Assembly (NCBI GenBank): GCA_911728435.2
Contig: OU452211.1
Coordinates: forward strand, 12,134,428-12,198,427
Source of the DNA: Apoderus coryli
Taxonomy: Eukaryota > Arthropoda > Insecta > Coleoptera > Attelabidae
Direction of reading: 5' to 3'
Length of the DNA: 64,000 nt
Part shown: piece by piece, positions 9,240 to 22,108 of the stretch
Numbering within the stretch: the stretch's first letter is position 1
How the letters are laid out: every line of letters starts with the position of its first letter
Position numbers and translations under genes: made by a program
The notes under the pieces: model-generated
Seen by the model: only the letters and a program-made list of their open reading frames with translations
Database searches by the model: none
What the model was told of the DNA's origin: nothing

Positions 9240-12113
9240 CCTGCATAAACACATTAATACCTCACACTCAAGTTGTCCAAGAAAATGAAACTTCACTTAA
9301 AATTTAATACCAAATCAATCAAATTTACAAATAAGAATGACGTGTTAAGATACCATTTAAACATTGAAAGAATATAATCTGATACCGACCATTATATGGT
9401 ACGTAATTATAATATTATTATGAAATAAACTTCAAAAATATATATATATGATGAACTAGCGCGATATGATCGTCGGGTCTCCGTACACTCGGCGTGCGCA
9501 CGCAAAGCTCACATAGGGAGCATACCGCACCGTTATATTATAAAATAAAACGTATTTAATAAATTAATGAAGCCGTCATCTTAAGATGTTCGGTAGGCTG
9601 AAGGCCATACAATTCAAAACGTTACTTAGCTGAAGGCTACTGAAGAACTTTTGCAGTTATCTAATGGCTGAAGGCCCAACAATGGTTAATAATTGAAATG
9701 AATTGACTTACAATTTGGCATCCATTAAACTAAAATTACCACACGCTCAACACGGCGTCATGTCACCAATATCGCTTGAATGAATTTCTTGAAACACACA
9801 CACACGAGCGGTCCTGAACCTGGCTGGCCGGTCGCCACTCCTTCACGCCAATCACAAGGACGTCCTAAACAACGGGGTACATCAATTGTCCAATCTGACG
9901 AAGCTTCTCACAGGGAAAAGTAAAACCAAAAGGAAAAAAAAAACCCTAAAAGTACATTACGTTTAGTATCAAACACACACTACCCATACCTATAAGTACT
10001 CGAAGTACTAACCTCGCGTCCGAGGGTTTTCTTCACCAACAAAGTGATCCTATCAGTTCACTCCACTCTACGGAAGTGTTCACCTTAACACAATCTTAGT
10101 CGAGGTGGTGCCGAAGATATACTCTAATCCTGCAGAAAGCAGACGGGAATGCAACAAAATACTTTCAATATCCACTTCAACGTCTTCCCCATGCCCTGAC
10201 GGCCTCAAATATTCCCCACAGTGGGTTAAAAATTATTCCCAATAATTTTTAATATAGGATTCGAACAATGGCCACCGGGCAGATATCTTCAACGGCACCA
10301 AGAATCAAAATGGCCAAATTTCCAAAAATTCAACAAGGAGCACGACAAGATTTCGTTATCAATCGGCGCTACCAACCCTTCAAACAGACTTCTGACAACA
10401 CTAGAGTCGCAACAGCCCAAGGAAGATCGATAGCCACCAAATCAATATCGTCATTCACAACTCAGCTCTACTGGAACGCACTTCCCAGCGCTACGCCACT
10501 GGTAGGAGTCTACCACACGGAAAATGTGATGCAACATGACAAAACACGCATTACGTATTGAAATATGCATAATAAAGAATCACACGCAACAAAGATCACA
10601 ACCCGGCAACGCCGCGTCATTCTCCTGCTGCCAGAATTCCTATAACCTCAAAGTCAATGTCAAACTATAATAGACAAACTACTCACAGCTGATGGAGTAC
10701 TATTATAATAAATATTTAGCGAATTAACAGGCACTAATTAGTCGGAAAACCTGCATTATTATGAAAGGAAGTTAAATAACAATATAGAGAATACGCGCCT
10801 TAGTACGTTTTCCCGTAATTATGCTCTCAACGTACGGTAAGTATATCACAACATAACAGACCGATTTGTTTTGTTTACATCCTGAACTCACGTAAGAATG
10901 CATGATTTCAAATTTCATTTCCAGATCAAAAATGCAGGGAATCCACAGCTAACAAATCATAGAATGATCCCAAGAAAGAACGGGTAGCATAAACAACACA
11001 CTATGCCAGTAATACACCCGAAAATGTGTTTAAACAGCGGAGCACCAAAAAGAGTGAAACTGAAGATTTACACAAATGGTAAGGCCGCAAAACAGGTAAG
11101 TATGAGTCAATTAAATAGTTCTTCGCTTGTAGGTGAGCAATCACGAATCTACGTTCAGAAATGAATGATAAATAACTCCGTCAAAATACAAGAACAGCAA
11201 GGGGCTTAAACAGGACCACCAGTTCACGAGACACGCAATATCAAGCATGAAATCAACTAAAACTAATCCAGAGCACCACCATGGTCGCACTCAGGGGTAT
11301 ATATATCCTAAAAATTACAATATTTACAAGAAATACCTAGAAAAAGGTTTGGCATAATTTTAGAAACGTTTGCGAACGAGGTTTGGGGAAGAAAACATAG
11401 TTACAGTGATGGTAAATGAGTTCTACTCTCGTGTGCTATAGATATTAAAAATGATGAATAAACGTGGTATGATATTAAGCAATAAAAGTGTTTTATTTGA
11501 CTTCCGAGGAGTTGTAAAGCTGAAATTGAGTAAGTACCTAATTTTAATGTCACAAAAGTGGTTCAAAATACGGATCCAAATAAAATCAGGTCAATTGTAA
11601 CGATAGCCGAATTCTGGCGTTACAAGGAGATATTTATTTCGTATTTAGATTGGAAATAGGTCTGGATTTTATAGGAAAGGTTATCAATGTAAAATTTAAA
11701 CATGAGTAGCAGCAGTAGCAAAAACGGCTAAAGATATTATATGTTTGAAATCTGGAAGAGATCGTCTTTTAAAAAAAATAAAAATATATAGGGTATCCCA
11801 CTTAAAAAAAATATAATTTATGCCATTTAATTTTTGTTATTCTATATTAACTGGAAGGTAATATGGAAGAAACCCTACAACTTTTGTATTTAAAGCTTTT
11901 TTTCCAAGTTTTATAGATTAGGCTGTATAGGTGGGGTATAAAAAAACACCCTATACATTTTAGCGATATTTTAATAATAATAATAAATGACTTTATTGAG
12001 AACTTAGAAAAGTTACACAAAAGGCGAAGTTGAGGCTCAGCCTCCTAGCTTAACATATTCATTTTGCCATCTAATTTAACATCTTAAAGACATTATTTAT
12101 TCATTTCATTTTT
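9240..12113. other. No gene recognised; mixed unassigned repeat-like DNA
   Basis: At 9460-10600 base composition is less AT-rich than around it, and a ggctgaaggc-like word recurs at about 9597, 9640 and 9670. An open frame of 97 codons at 10268-10561 on the plus strand has no motif I recognise. At 11965-12060 an (AAT)n tract followed by tttattgag resembles a reverse-oriented 3' tail of the Jockey-type LINEs seen at 18.6 and 36.4 kb. I cannot assign the rest. Confidence 0.4.
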
Positions 12114-15017
12114 TAGCTCTCCATATCATATATGTAATATATGTATATATGGAGACTATTAGTTTCATGAAAAAAAAATTTTTTTTAATTTCACCGGAAA
12201 TACTTGTTTTTGGTCATTTTATACATAAATAAGTAGTTTTAAAAAAATGTCTGTCTGTCTGTATGCACGAAAACGCAAAAACCACTGAACAGATTTTAAC
12301 CAAATTTGGTACAAAAATACTATAGGACATGGCAAGGAGCTGATTAGATTTTTGGGAAACATTGAGCGTAGGCAAGGGGTTTAAAAGAGGGTTCAAAAAT
12401 TAAAAAAATTCATAGTTCTTAAACTTATCCGAAATACTGCATAATTTTTTACGCATTTAATTGAATATAACCTAAAATATTGAACATAAAATATTAGATC
12501 ACATTGGCGTTCGAAAATAGTGTAAAATGGGGTGAAAAATATTTAAAAAAAAACGTACTTCTTAAACATAGCAGATATATTAACTAATTATTTATAGCTT
12601 TAATAGAATATAACCTATAAAATGTGTCATAAATAACTTACTTTCATAGGCGTTCGTAAATAGTGGAAAAGGGGTCAAAACATAAAAAATATATATTTCC
12701 TAAACTTATTCGAAATATGGAATAATTTTTCATAGTTGTGTTAGAATATAACCTAAAAAATGTTACATAAAAGAATTGGTTCACACAGGCGTTCCAAAAG
12801 AGTCTAAAAAAAGGGTCAAAAACGAAAAAAACATGTTTCTCAAATATACCAGAAAAATTGGTTAATTACATATAGCTTTGATATAAGATAACCTAAAAAA
12901 TGCAGCATAAAATTTGTATATACATAGGCGTTCGTAAATAGTAGAAAAAGGGGTAAAATAAAAAAAAAATAAAATGTAAAAATATTTATATTTAACTAGA
13001 TGAATTGGTGTTAAAAATACACGACAAAAATTAATGTACCATAGGCGTCCGTGAAAATTCTATAAAAGGGTCAAAAAAAATTTGTATCCGTGATAACTCA
13101 AAAACCACTTAACGGATTTTAACCACATTTGGTACGAAAATACTACAGGCTATTTATAGGTGGTGATTAACATTGAGCGTAGGCAAGGGGTTTAAAAGAG
13201 GGTTCAAAAATTTAAAAAATCATAGTTCTTAAACTTATCCGAAATATTGAATAATTTTTTATAGTTGTGATAGAATATAACCTAAAAAATGTTATATAAA
13301 AGAATTAGTTGACACAGGCGTTCGAAAATAGTCTTAAAAAAAGGATCAAGAACGAAAAAAAAATGGTTCCCAAATATACCAGAAAAATTGGCTAACTATA
13401 TATAGCTTTGATATAAGATAACCTAAAAAATGCAGCATAAAATTGTTATTTACATAGGCGTTCGTCAATAGTTAAAAAAAAAGCGGTAAAATAAAAAAAA
13501 ATAAAATGTAAAAAATTTTATATTTAACTAGTGGAATTGGTGTTAAAAATAGACGACAAAAATTAATGTTCCATAGGCGTCCGTGAAAATTCTATAAATG
13601 GGTCAGAAAAAATTTGTATCCGTGATAACTCAAAAACCACTTAACGGATTTTAACCACATTTGGTACGAAAATAGTACAGGATATTTATAGGTGGTGATT
13701 AACATTGAGCGTAGGCAAGGGGTTTAAAAGAGGGTTCAAAATATTTTAAAATCATAGTTCTTAAACTTATCCGAAATATTGAATAATTTTTTATAGTTGT
13801 GATAGAATATAACCTAAAAAATGTTACATAAAAGAATTAGTTCACACAGGCGTTCGAAAATAGTCTTAAAAAAAGGGTCAAAAACGAAAAAAAAATGTTT
13901 CCCAAATATACCAGAAAAATTGGCTAATTATATATAGCTTTGATATAAGATAACCTAAAAAATGCAGCATAAAATTTTTATTTACATAGGCGTTCGTAAA
14001 TAATAAAAAAAAGGGTAAAATAAAAAAAAATAAAATGTAAAAAATTTTATATTTAACTAGTTGAATTGGTGTTAAAAATAGACGACAAAAATTAATGTTC
14101 CATAGGCGTCCGTGAAAATTCTATAAATGGGTCAGAAAAAATTTGTATCCGTGATAACTCAAAAACCACTTAACGGATTTTAACCACATTTGGTACGAAA
14201 ATAGTACAGGATATTTATAGGTGGTGATTAACATTGAGCGTAGGCAAGGGGTTTAAAAGAGGGTTCAAAATATTTTAAAATCATAGTTCTTAAACTTATC
14301 CGAAATATTGAATAATTTTTTATAGTTGTGATAGAATATAACCTAAAAAATGTTACATAAAAGAATTAGTTCACACAGGCGTTCGAAAATAGTCTTAAAA
14401 AAAGGGTCAAAAACGAAAAAAAAATGTTTCCCAAATATACCAGAAAAATTGGCTAATTATATATAGCTTTGATATAAGATAACCTAAAAAATGCAGCATA
14501 AAATTTTTTTTTACATAGGCGTTCGTAAATAATAAAAAAAAGGGTAAAATAAAAAAAAATTAAAATGTAAAAATTTTTATATTTAACTAGTTGAATTGGT
14601 GTTAAAAATACACGACAAAAATTAAGGTTCCATAGGCGTCCGTGAAAATTCTATAAAAGGGTCAGAAAAAAATTGTATCCGTGATAACTCAAAAACCACT
14701 TAACGGATAACCTACAACATCCAGCATAACAATTTCGTTTACATAGGCGTTCGTAAATAGTAGAAAAGGGGGCAAAATAAATTTTATAATAAAACTAAAA
14801 AAAATCAATTATTTTGCGTATGTACAAGAACTTGGCCTAGATCTGAAATATAAAATATCTGCGTATAAATAGTGCCTCCAAAGAGAAGAAAAAGGCACAA
14901 AACCCGATACTTAAAAAAAATAGCTGATGTCTAAAACAAAACAAAAATTTATTAAATTTAGATAAATGACAAAAAGGTCATAAAATTATTACTTTTACAC
15001 TTAAATATGGAGAGCTA
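12114..15017. mobile_element. TA-flanked non-autonomous element carrying a tandem array
   Basis: TAGCTCTCCATAT at 12114-12126 is repeated as its exact reverse complement at 15005-15017. Read as a TA target duplication plus an 11-bp terminal inverted repeat, this delimits a 2.9-kb element. It has no coding region; nearly all of it is tandem repeat. The same right-hand terminus (atatggagagcta) also occurs alone at about 26103-26115. Classification as a mariner-type passenger element rests on the TA borders only. Confidence 0.6.
12480..14770. repeat. Higher-order tandem repeat, 530-bp unit of about four 130-bp subunits
   Basis: A marker ccgtgataactcaaaaacca recurs at 13088, 13620, 14149 and 14679, i.e. 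spacings of 532, 529 and 530 bp. Within each unit a shorter theme (aggcgttcgNaaatagt followed by aaaNgggtNaaaa) recurs about every 119-145 bp (for example 12504, 12649, 12788, 12926, 13045), so the 530-bp unit is made of roughly four diverged subunits. The left part before 13088 is older and less regular; the right units are nearly identical, pointing to recent local amplification. Confidence 0.88.
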
Positions 15018-15875
15018 TTCGTGCCTCGAGGGCAACAGTTTATTTTTTATTATTTAGGCACTTTTGTTATTTAAATTTGTAAAAATCGCTTCCAAATTCG
15101 ACTAGATTATTAAAGTGTATTTGCAAAAGTATATTTTATACTACAGAATAATGAATGCTATGGCTATTTTAAATTAGATACTGAAAAATTAAATCTAAAA
15201 GAATCTTTACCTGTCCTGAGTAAAACAAATTACACAGTTCTAAATTATAATCACTGTTTACAGCCATTTCTCATTAGTATTTATTATTAATTCTCAAAAA
15301 CAAAAGTTGCTATTTCAACACTAAACCTCCATTAAATAAATAATTAATTAAAATATTAAAGAACGTAATTAACATTATCAATAGTTTTAGAAATCTAATT
15401 AACTGTTTCAAAAGTGGGTTAGAAAAATATTTTATTATTATTATTATTTATTTTATTGTTTATTTACTTATACACTAAAATATTACATGTAAAAGGTAAT
15501 AAAGGCACTGACTGGTTTTATGCTGTATTACAATATAAAAAAATAACAACCAGTTTTGTTTCTGTAACTAACCATTGGTATGGTACTGTAACACAGGTAG
15601 GGTACCTGCGACTGGCATACCGCTAGTTTGGTATGGGATAGTTTGTTCAGTGGCGTGGCCAGCCAATAAAATATACTGTGATCAAATATAAACGAGATTT
15701 TTTAATTCAATTGATTTTTTTGAACGACGGTTCATCGATTCTGATAAAGATATCTTTGGTTAAGTTCCAAGTTCAGTCTTTGTGAAATTTCATGTCATTC
15801 TCTACATTTAATCACTAGTAACGGGATTTTTTCTGTTTTTAAGAGGCGTGATTCTGTTGGGCAAATAAATTGGAT
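15018..15875. other. No gene recognised
   Basis: AT-rich sequence. An (ATT)n tract at about 15434-15465 followed by tttattgtttattt resembles an inverted LINE 3' tail. The sequence from about 15700 may be 5' untranslated or degraded endonuclease sequence of the LINE that follows. Confidence 0.4.
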
Positions 15876-18661
15876 TTTATTTTATTTGCAGATTAACATT
15901 TTTGCTGCTAAAACGTTCAGATTGTTGCAGAAGGCTTTTGGTGGTCAGGTTCTATCAAGACCAATATCTTGTGTGATTTGGTCGACACATCAATTATTGA
16001 TACTAATTTTCCGGACACAGATTTATTGATTGTAAAGTGTACATTAAATTATAAGAAACTTTATATAGCTGTGGTGTATGTTCCACCATATGTTTCTGAT
16101 GATACTTTTACTGATCTTTTTGAAGCAATAGAATCTTTTGAATTTTTGATAAATGTGAACGTGTTGTTTTTAGGTGATTTTAATGTACCAGGTTATGTTT
16201 TTGCCAATAATAGCAGCAAATCATATGGCACTCTAAGCAATTTTTCCACACTTTTTGGTCTTAACCAGTACAACAATGTTTTTAATAGTCAGGGTCGATT
16301 ACTCGACTTGGTGTTTTCAAACCTATTATGTAAAGTGGAGCATAATACTTGCCCACTTGTTGATGAAGATAGCTACCATCCTTGTCTAATAATTAGTATA
16401 CATAGATTTGTTAATAGAAATAAATCTCAATTTTCTCTGAATACGTCAAATAGAGCCTATAACTTAAAAAAAGCCGATTAATTGTTGCTGTACGAGGCTA
16501 TTGGTTTGTTTGATTGGTCGTTCTTACAGAATTGTGATGATGTGAATGCAGCTGTCTGTCAATTTTATGACAGTTTGTGTTCTATTTTTAACACATATGT
16601 TCCACTGTACAAGAATTATGAAAGAGAATTTCCATTTTGGTTTACCGGTAGCTTAATTAAAAATATAAAATTTAAGGAATATTTGCATAAAAAATATAGG
16701 AGTACAAACAACATAAATTTTTTGATTCAGTTTAAAAATATGAGGCGCTTGTGCAAGGAAGAACAGAAGACTGCATTTGGTAACTATGTCTCTAATGTAC
16801 AGAATTCTCTAAGGAACGATCCTCAGAGTTTTTGGTCATATTTTCATAACAAGTCTGGAACTTGCCGTATCCCAAACACTATGTGGTGGGACGGTGAGTC
16901 TGAATGTGATCCTCAGGCTATTGTTAACTCCTTCGCTACTTTCTTTCACAGCGTCTTTCTTGATTCATCTCAATACTGTGCGCCGAGTGGCTCTGTCAGT
17001 ACCAATGTTTTCCACGTTGGTCAAATTGAATTATCTGACATATTCTCAGCATCCAAACGCCTTAAGAACAAATTTACCTCGGGTTCTGATAATGTTCCTT
17101 CATTCTTTGTCAAAGATTGCATTTCCGTGTTGGCTACTCCTCTGAAGTCAATTTTCGACCTAATTCTAAAAACAAACACTTACCCGGATCTATGGAAGGA
17201 ATCTAAAATTGTCCCAATCTTTAAGTCTGGCGACAGGTCTCATATAAATAACTATCGTCCTATTTCCTTATTATCTAACTTTTCTAAGCTGTTTGAATCT
17301 ATCTTGTATGAACGGATTTACACGGAAGTTAGGCGTTTGATTTCGGTCAACCAGCATGGCTTTATGTGTGGGAGATCTACGGTCACTGGTCTGTCAATCA
17401 TTTCTCACTGTATCTCTGAAACTCTGGACCGTCGAGGTCAGCTTGATGTTGTATACACCGACTTTGCAAAAGCTTTCGATACCCTGGACCACGGTGTCTT
17501 GCTGAGTGAGCTGCATGTGTTTGGATTTCATTCGAACTTGATAGCTTTGTTTGACTCTTATTTACAAAACCGTAAGCAATATGTATTTTACAACGGGTTT
17601 AAATCTAATATTTGTTCTGCGACCTCAGGGGTTCCGCAGGGCTCTAATTTGGGTCCATTATTATTTAATCTATTTATCAATGACCTGGATCAATGTCTGT
17701 TGGAACGCAGGTTGTTTTTTGCCGACGACCTGAAAATCTTTGCTTCCGTGGACACAATAACGGATTGCATTGGATTGCAGAGTGATTTATATGCTCTTCA
17801 AACATGGTGTGACCATAATAGATTGACTCTCAATATTCAAAAATGCAAATGCCTTAGTTTCACGCGAAGGGCTACGCTTATTGACTATCCGTACACCATT
17901 TCCGAAATTCAGCTTGAGCGATGTCATGCGTTCACGGATTTGGGTGTCACATTCGATCACAAATTTTTATTCCTGGACCACATCAATAGAGTGATATCTG
18001 AGGCGTCACGTATGTATGGCTTCATAATGCGTAACTGTAGAGGCTTTGATAGTGTTTCTGTGCTCATTACTCTGTTTAACACATATGTCAGATCGAGGCT
18101 AGAGTGCTCGTCTATTGTCTGGTATCCTCAGTATAATGCTCACAAGTTGGAGATCGAAAAAATACAACGCCGGTTTCTAAAGTATCTAGTTTTTAAAACA
18201 GATGGGGTTTATCCTGTTAGTGGAATCGATCATTGTTTGTTGCTGTCTCGTTTTAATATGCAGAGCTTGGAATATAGAAGAATTCAGTGTTCATTAGTAA
18301 TGTTATATAAATTATTGCGAGATAAGATAGACTGTTCTTCCTTGTTATCAACTATAAATTTTTTAGTTCCTAGATTGAATACTAGATCAAATGCGACATT
18401 TTATTTAGACAATGTGTTATTGAGATCGCCTGTACATATTATGTGCAATAATTTTGATTCGGTTTCTGGTAGATGTGACATTTTTACAACGTCAGAATAT
18501 AACCTTAAAATGTTAGCTGCAGAAACATTTATAGTGTAAACGTGTGTATTGTAAGTTTTCTTTGTGTATTTAATTAATTTAATAGTTATTGATTTTTATA
18601 TGTATTGTCCTGTAATTGGGAAACTGTTGGGCAATAAATGCTTTATTATTATTATTATTAT
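15876..18661 (+). mobile_element. Jockey-type LINE, nearly intact ORF2
   Basis: A 5'-truncated non-LTR retrotransposon. It has the C-terminal part of the apurinic-type endonuclease, a full reverse transcriptase and a 3' end with the words gggcaataaatgctttatta followed by a (TTA)n tail ending near 18661. The same 3' end is found inverted at 36424-36460, marking the same family. I could not identify a convincing target-site duplication. Confidence 0.88.
15969..18539 (+). pseudogene. LINE ORF2 (endonuclease plus reverse transcriptase), one stop codon
   Basis: One continuous reading frame interrupted only by a TAA at 16479-16481. N-terminal part: VVYVPPYVSDD and LFLGDFNVPG (endonuclease catalytic Asp/Asn), then DLVFSN and a DSYHPCLI block with the endonuclease His. 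After the stop: linker, NNYRPISLLSNFSKLFE, DFAKAFDTLDH (RT motif A), SGVPQGSNLGPLLFNLFINDL (motif B, split here for length), FFADDLKIF (catalytic motif C), then LGVTFD thumb motifs and a C-terminal SRLECSSIVWYPQY block. About 857 codons in all. Its job is target-primed reverse transcription. It lacks ORF1 and the endonuclease N-terminus, so it is 5'-truncated; the single stop suggests recent inactivation. Confidence 0.88.
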
Positions 18662-18963
18662 AAGACCAGGAGTATTTGACTGGTATATAACCGTAGAAAA
18701 CGAACCACGTCCAAGACGACCAATAACATCACCTACTGATGCACAATACGTGAAGCAAAACAAGGTTTTGTGCTTCGAGGATGATCTAATATAGATCGAA
18801 ACGTCAGCAACAAGTTAAAAAGAGTTTTCATTGCAGAGGCCTATCTCCAACAAACTAAAGAACAACACATATAACAGGGCCTATTGATTAATTGCTCTTC
18901 TTAAGAATATGTAATGTTTTTGAACAAAAAAAATGAATTAGGAACAAAACAAATCATTATTAT

Positions 18964-20020
18964 ACAGGGTAACTCAAAGGTAAACTTATAATTGATATAT
19001 TAAAAAAAAAGGTTGATGTTTTTCGATAGAAATTTTATAACTCAGGCATTTTAGTCTTAGAAATAAAATAAACGATCAGCAAAATTTTGTGACGGCTCTG
19101 CATGTAGACTTTGAGACCTGCCATTTCGTTAGGGATTTTTCTTCCAATTGCCCCAGATAGGTAGCATTAGTAGGAACAAAAAATCGATAGGTCTCAAATC
19201 TGAACTTTGAATTTATACTTTACTTTTACAGGAGATTCAGTTGTCAAGGAACATTTTACTGCAATAAAAACGCATTGCACGTGTGTGCCGTGCTTCAGTT
19301 TCTTCTTCGATTATAACTAGGAAAGTTTGGCATTTCAGGCATTAGAAATTCATTTAGCATTTGGATTTGCTGCAGAAATCTGCTTATTTACATAACCGTT
19401 GATGTAGAGATGAGCCTCATCAAAAAACAAGACGTTGGCAAAAGGTTGCTACCTACTTCGATGATGAACTGTCATCTTGGGGCTTTAATATCGCACCAAT
19501 TGGATCTTGTAAGAGTGTAGCTTTAAGTATTTTTGCCGAAATTGATGCAATGATGATCAATGCATATTTAAAGGATTTGATCATCACTTAAGAATGGAGA
19601 GGCTAGGATCATCACAAACAGACAAGTTTACACTCTCTATGGATTCATTCATTCTTGGTGAGTTTGGTCGCTCGGATTTCGGTTTATCCAGTATCTTTTA
19701 GATCTTTTATATTATACAAACTATGATTACGGCAAAAATGCCTCCGTGCTATAATTGCAGAATCAAATTTTATGCAAAATTCTCGCAAATAGAACGCGTG
19801 GTCTATGACTGAATTCCTAAAAACCAAGGAAGCGATTGACATATTCCCACGTTTCTCCGAATGGTAACGCATCCGCAGAGAGTTTTATTTTGAGCAACCT
19901 GTACAACCATGCATAGAAAACATTTTCAAAACCAACACCATTTTGATAGAGATAAAACTAAACTAAAATTAAAAACCGAACATTGCGGGGGTTCTACGTC
20001 GAATTCTATCACCCTGTTGG
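18964..20020 (-). mobile_element. Degraded mariner-type (DD41D-like) relic
   Basis: Starts with TACAGGGTAACTC at 18963 and may end with ATCACCCTG near 20014, both mariner-like termini. On the minus strand about 19460-19370 reads FFDEAHLYINGYVNKQIS, the motif holding the first catalytic Asp in this family. A second piece at 19872-19684 resembles the helical region before the core. Stops and frameshifts are frequent and other catalytic motifs are unreadable. Confidence 0.6.
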
Positions 20021-20569
20021 TAAAAGATCTCTAATAAATGTAAGTTAAATCGGTTTACCGAAGGTATATGGCATGTTGGAATATAATTCTGACGAAGACA
20101 ACAACTGTTGTAGGCGACCACGTTGTCGGTTTAATGTTGAGTGACAAATTTGATGAAATTCGGTTCAACACAATGGAAGGCCAGCCATAACGCTGTAATT
20201 GTTAAAAAATAATGTAGGCAAACACTATTTTTGAAAATCTCACATTAAGTAAGGAATCCAGCAAATTTAGACGAACTACGATAGCGCATACCTAATTAAT
20301 GCCTTTGAAACCATTTATTTACGATCGACTAGGATATTGTCTGTCACAAAAAGGGGAAATTTTTGAAATTGTCTGTCTTGTCTTTTTTGTTTATTGTTAT
20401 TATAACTAATATAATGTTAAAAACTGACAAGAGAACATTCTATGAAGAAATAGCTGTCTTGTAAATGTTTCTTTTGTCGGTACAGGACAGGAAGGTTTCG
20501 TTTACTAAGCTTAAACTCCAAGACTAATATTAAAATATTTATTTACCTAACAAGTGTCGAAAATAGTAG

Positions 20570-20639
20570 TTTTCCGCACGCGACGAGTGTTGACCGAACG
20601 ACGCGCAGTTGTGTTCGGTCATTGGTCAAGTGCGGAAAA
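20570..20639. repeat. Nested hairpin (cruciform-capable)
   Basis: TTTTCCGCAC at 20570-20579 pairs with GTGCGGAAAA at 20630-20639, and inside it TGACCGAAC at 20591-20599 pairs with GTTCGGTCA at 20613-20621. A weaker tgcggaaaa occurs again near 20830. The loop is CpG-rich in an otherwise AT-rich region. It could be the tip of a foldback element or a protein-binding site; no gene is attached. Confidence 0.7.
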
Positions 20640-21083
20640 GACACAAATTTTTTTTCTACCAGCACTTCAAATTTCGCAGTAACGTACGACATTCTCATGT
20701 TTGGTTTATTAATCTGAACAAAATTCAGGTAAGTAACAACAATTGACGAATCTGTGTTATAAGAGAAAAAGGATAAAATTTTCGATTCTTCATTTAACAG
20801 AAAAGTGCAATTTTCTGCACTAAAAAAATGCGGAAAAGTGGACTCAACCTCGTATAGGAAAACTATTTTTCGTTTCGGAACTTTCCGTGAATTACAAGTG
20901 ATAAAGGCAAAGATACAGAAAACAATCTAATATCAATCTATTTAATGATATAATTTTACTCCATTAACATTACAATAAACATTTATTTCAACGGATTTTG
21001 AAAATAATGTTAAAGCGGAAAAAGACATTATATCATGGAAAAGCCTATTTTTTCTAGTTGAATTAACTTGTTGAGACAATATA

Positions 21084-21246
21084 CAGGGTGACCCATTAGT
21101 ATGTGGGCGGAAGATATCTCAAGATCTATAAGCGATAGACAAAAAAATCCTTAACAAAATTTTAGGTGCTGCAGAGATTCAATTATACAGAGTAGTTTAC
21201 AAACTCGCAGCAGACCAAACTTGCTTTTTCTTAATGCGACACCCTG
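21084..21246. mobile_element. Short MITE (163 bp)
   Basis: Terminal inverted repeats of about 15 bp (CAGGGTGACCCATTA at the left, CAGGGTGTCGCATTA reading in from the right) with TA on each side. This is a miniature mariner-type non-autonomous element; it codes for nothing. Confidence 0.7.
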
Positions 21247-21387
21247 TATATTTTAACAAAAATGAATGGCGCTCTAAAAGATGAGAACAATAACATAAGG
21301 ATTGATAGGCGTAGGTCTAGTAGTTTTTAAAGTATTTGCAAATAAAGGTTAATTTTGACGTAAACTTAAGGCGTTGCTTTTCTTCGA

Positions 21388-21763
21388 TTTACTGGATTAT
21401 ATTGACCTCTAAGTTGTAATTTTCCAGGGTGCTGGTAGTTTGCAAATAGACGCTCGTAAAAAATGTTAAAACCATTTTATTTTTATTTTTTAAGAGGGTC
21501 TATTTGCAAACTATTCAAACAAAACTGTAATTTAACTTTTTGATTTTTAAATAGAAAAAAAATAATTAAAATGACAAAAAATTGCAACTTTTATTTTTTT
21601 TTTGTTCCAATAATTTTTTATAAAAAAACAGTTAGCCTTAAGCTAATGAAATATGATATCAATAAAAAGTATGGGAAAGGAACTTCTGGAATTTGGGCAG
21701 ATATACAGATAATGTGAACACCCTGAAAAACTACAAATTAGAGGTCAATGAAATCCAGTAAAA
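21388..21763. repeat. Foldback element with 44-bp arms
   Basis: The arm tttactggatt...ccagggtg at 21388-21431 reappears as its reverse complement at 21719-21763 with only a few mismatches. The roughly 290-bp core is AT-rich and non-coding, and the CAGGGTG ends point inward, unlike the nearby MITE. Confidence 0.7.
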
Positions 21764-22108
21764 CGAACATCTAATATTATTAGATATTCCCACAATTATT
21801 GTTTTTTTTTTCGGGAACCGGGATAGTTGAATAAATGAACCTTAAATTAAAGTGCAGATTACAAGAGTTATAACCGCGGCTGCCACAAATGTGTCTCATC
21901 TTCATAATTTACTTTTCAGAAAATTTGCTGAAACCAAACCTACTAAAACTGATAAATTAATAATTTAAATCGTACCTAAATTATGCTGTTCCCAAAGCCG
22001 AGAAGAAGCGTTTCGCACTTGGTTGTTGGTGAATTGTCTCGAGCTCAATTATTATGGGGCTAGTTGCGTTTTCCATTCGACTCCTCAGACACGGATTTCA
22101 CTATGTCT

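Noticed and set aside
10268..10561. 97-codon open frame in a less AT-rich patch
   Set aside because: No domain, no splice or repeat context and an unremarkable composition; likely chance.
9460..10620. Could be a long terminal repeat or a promoter region because of its higher G and C content
   Set aside because: No matching second repeat, no primer-binding site and no coding exon were found.
18690..18840. GATGATCTA...TAGATCGAAACGTC after the Jockey LINE tail, a possible third Penelope terminal motif
   Set aside because: The CUGANGA core is altered at two positions and stem III would have no loop. It may be an old Penelope end, but support is too weak.
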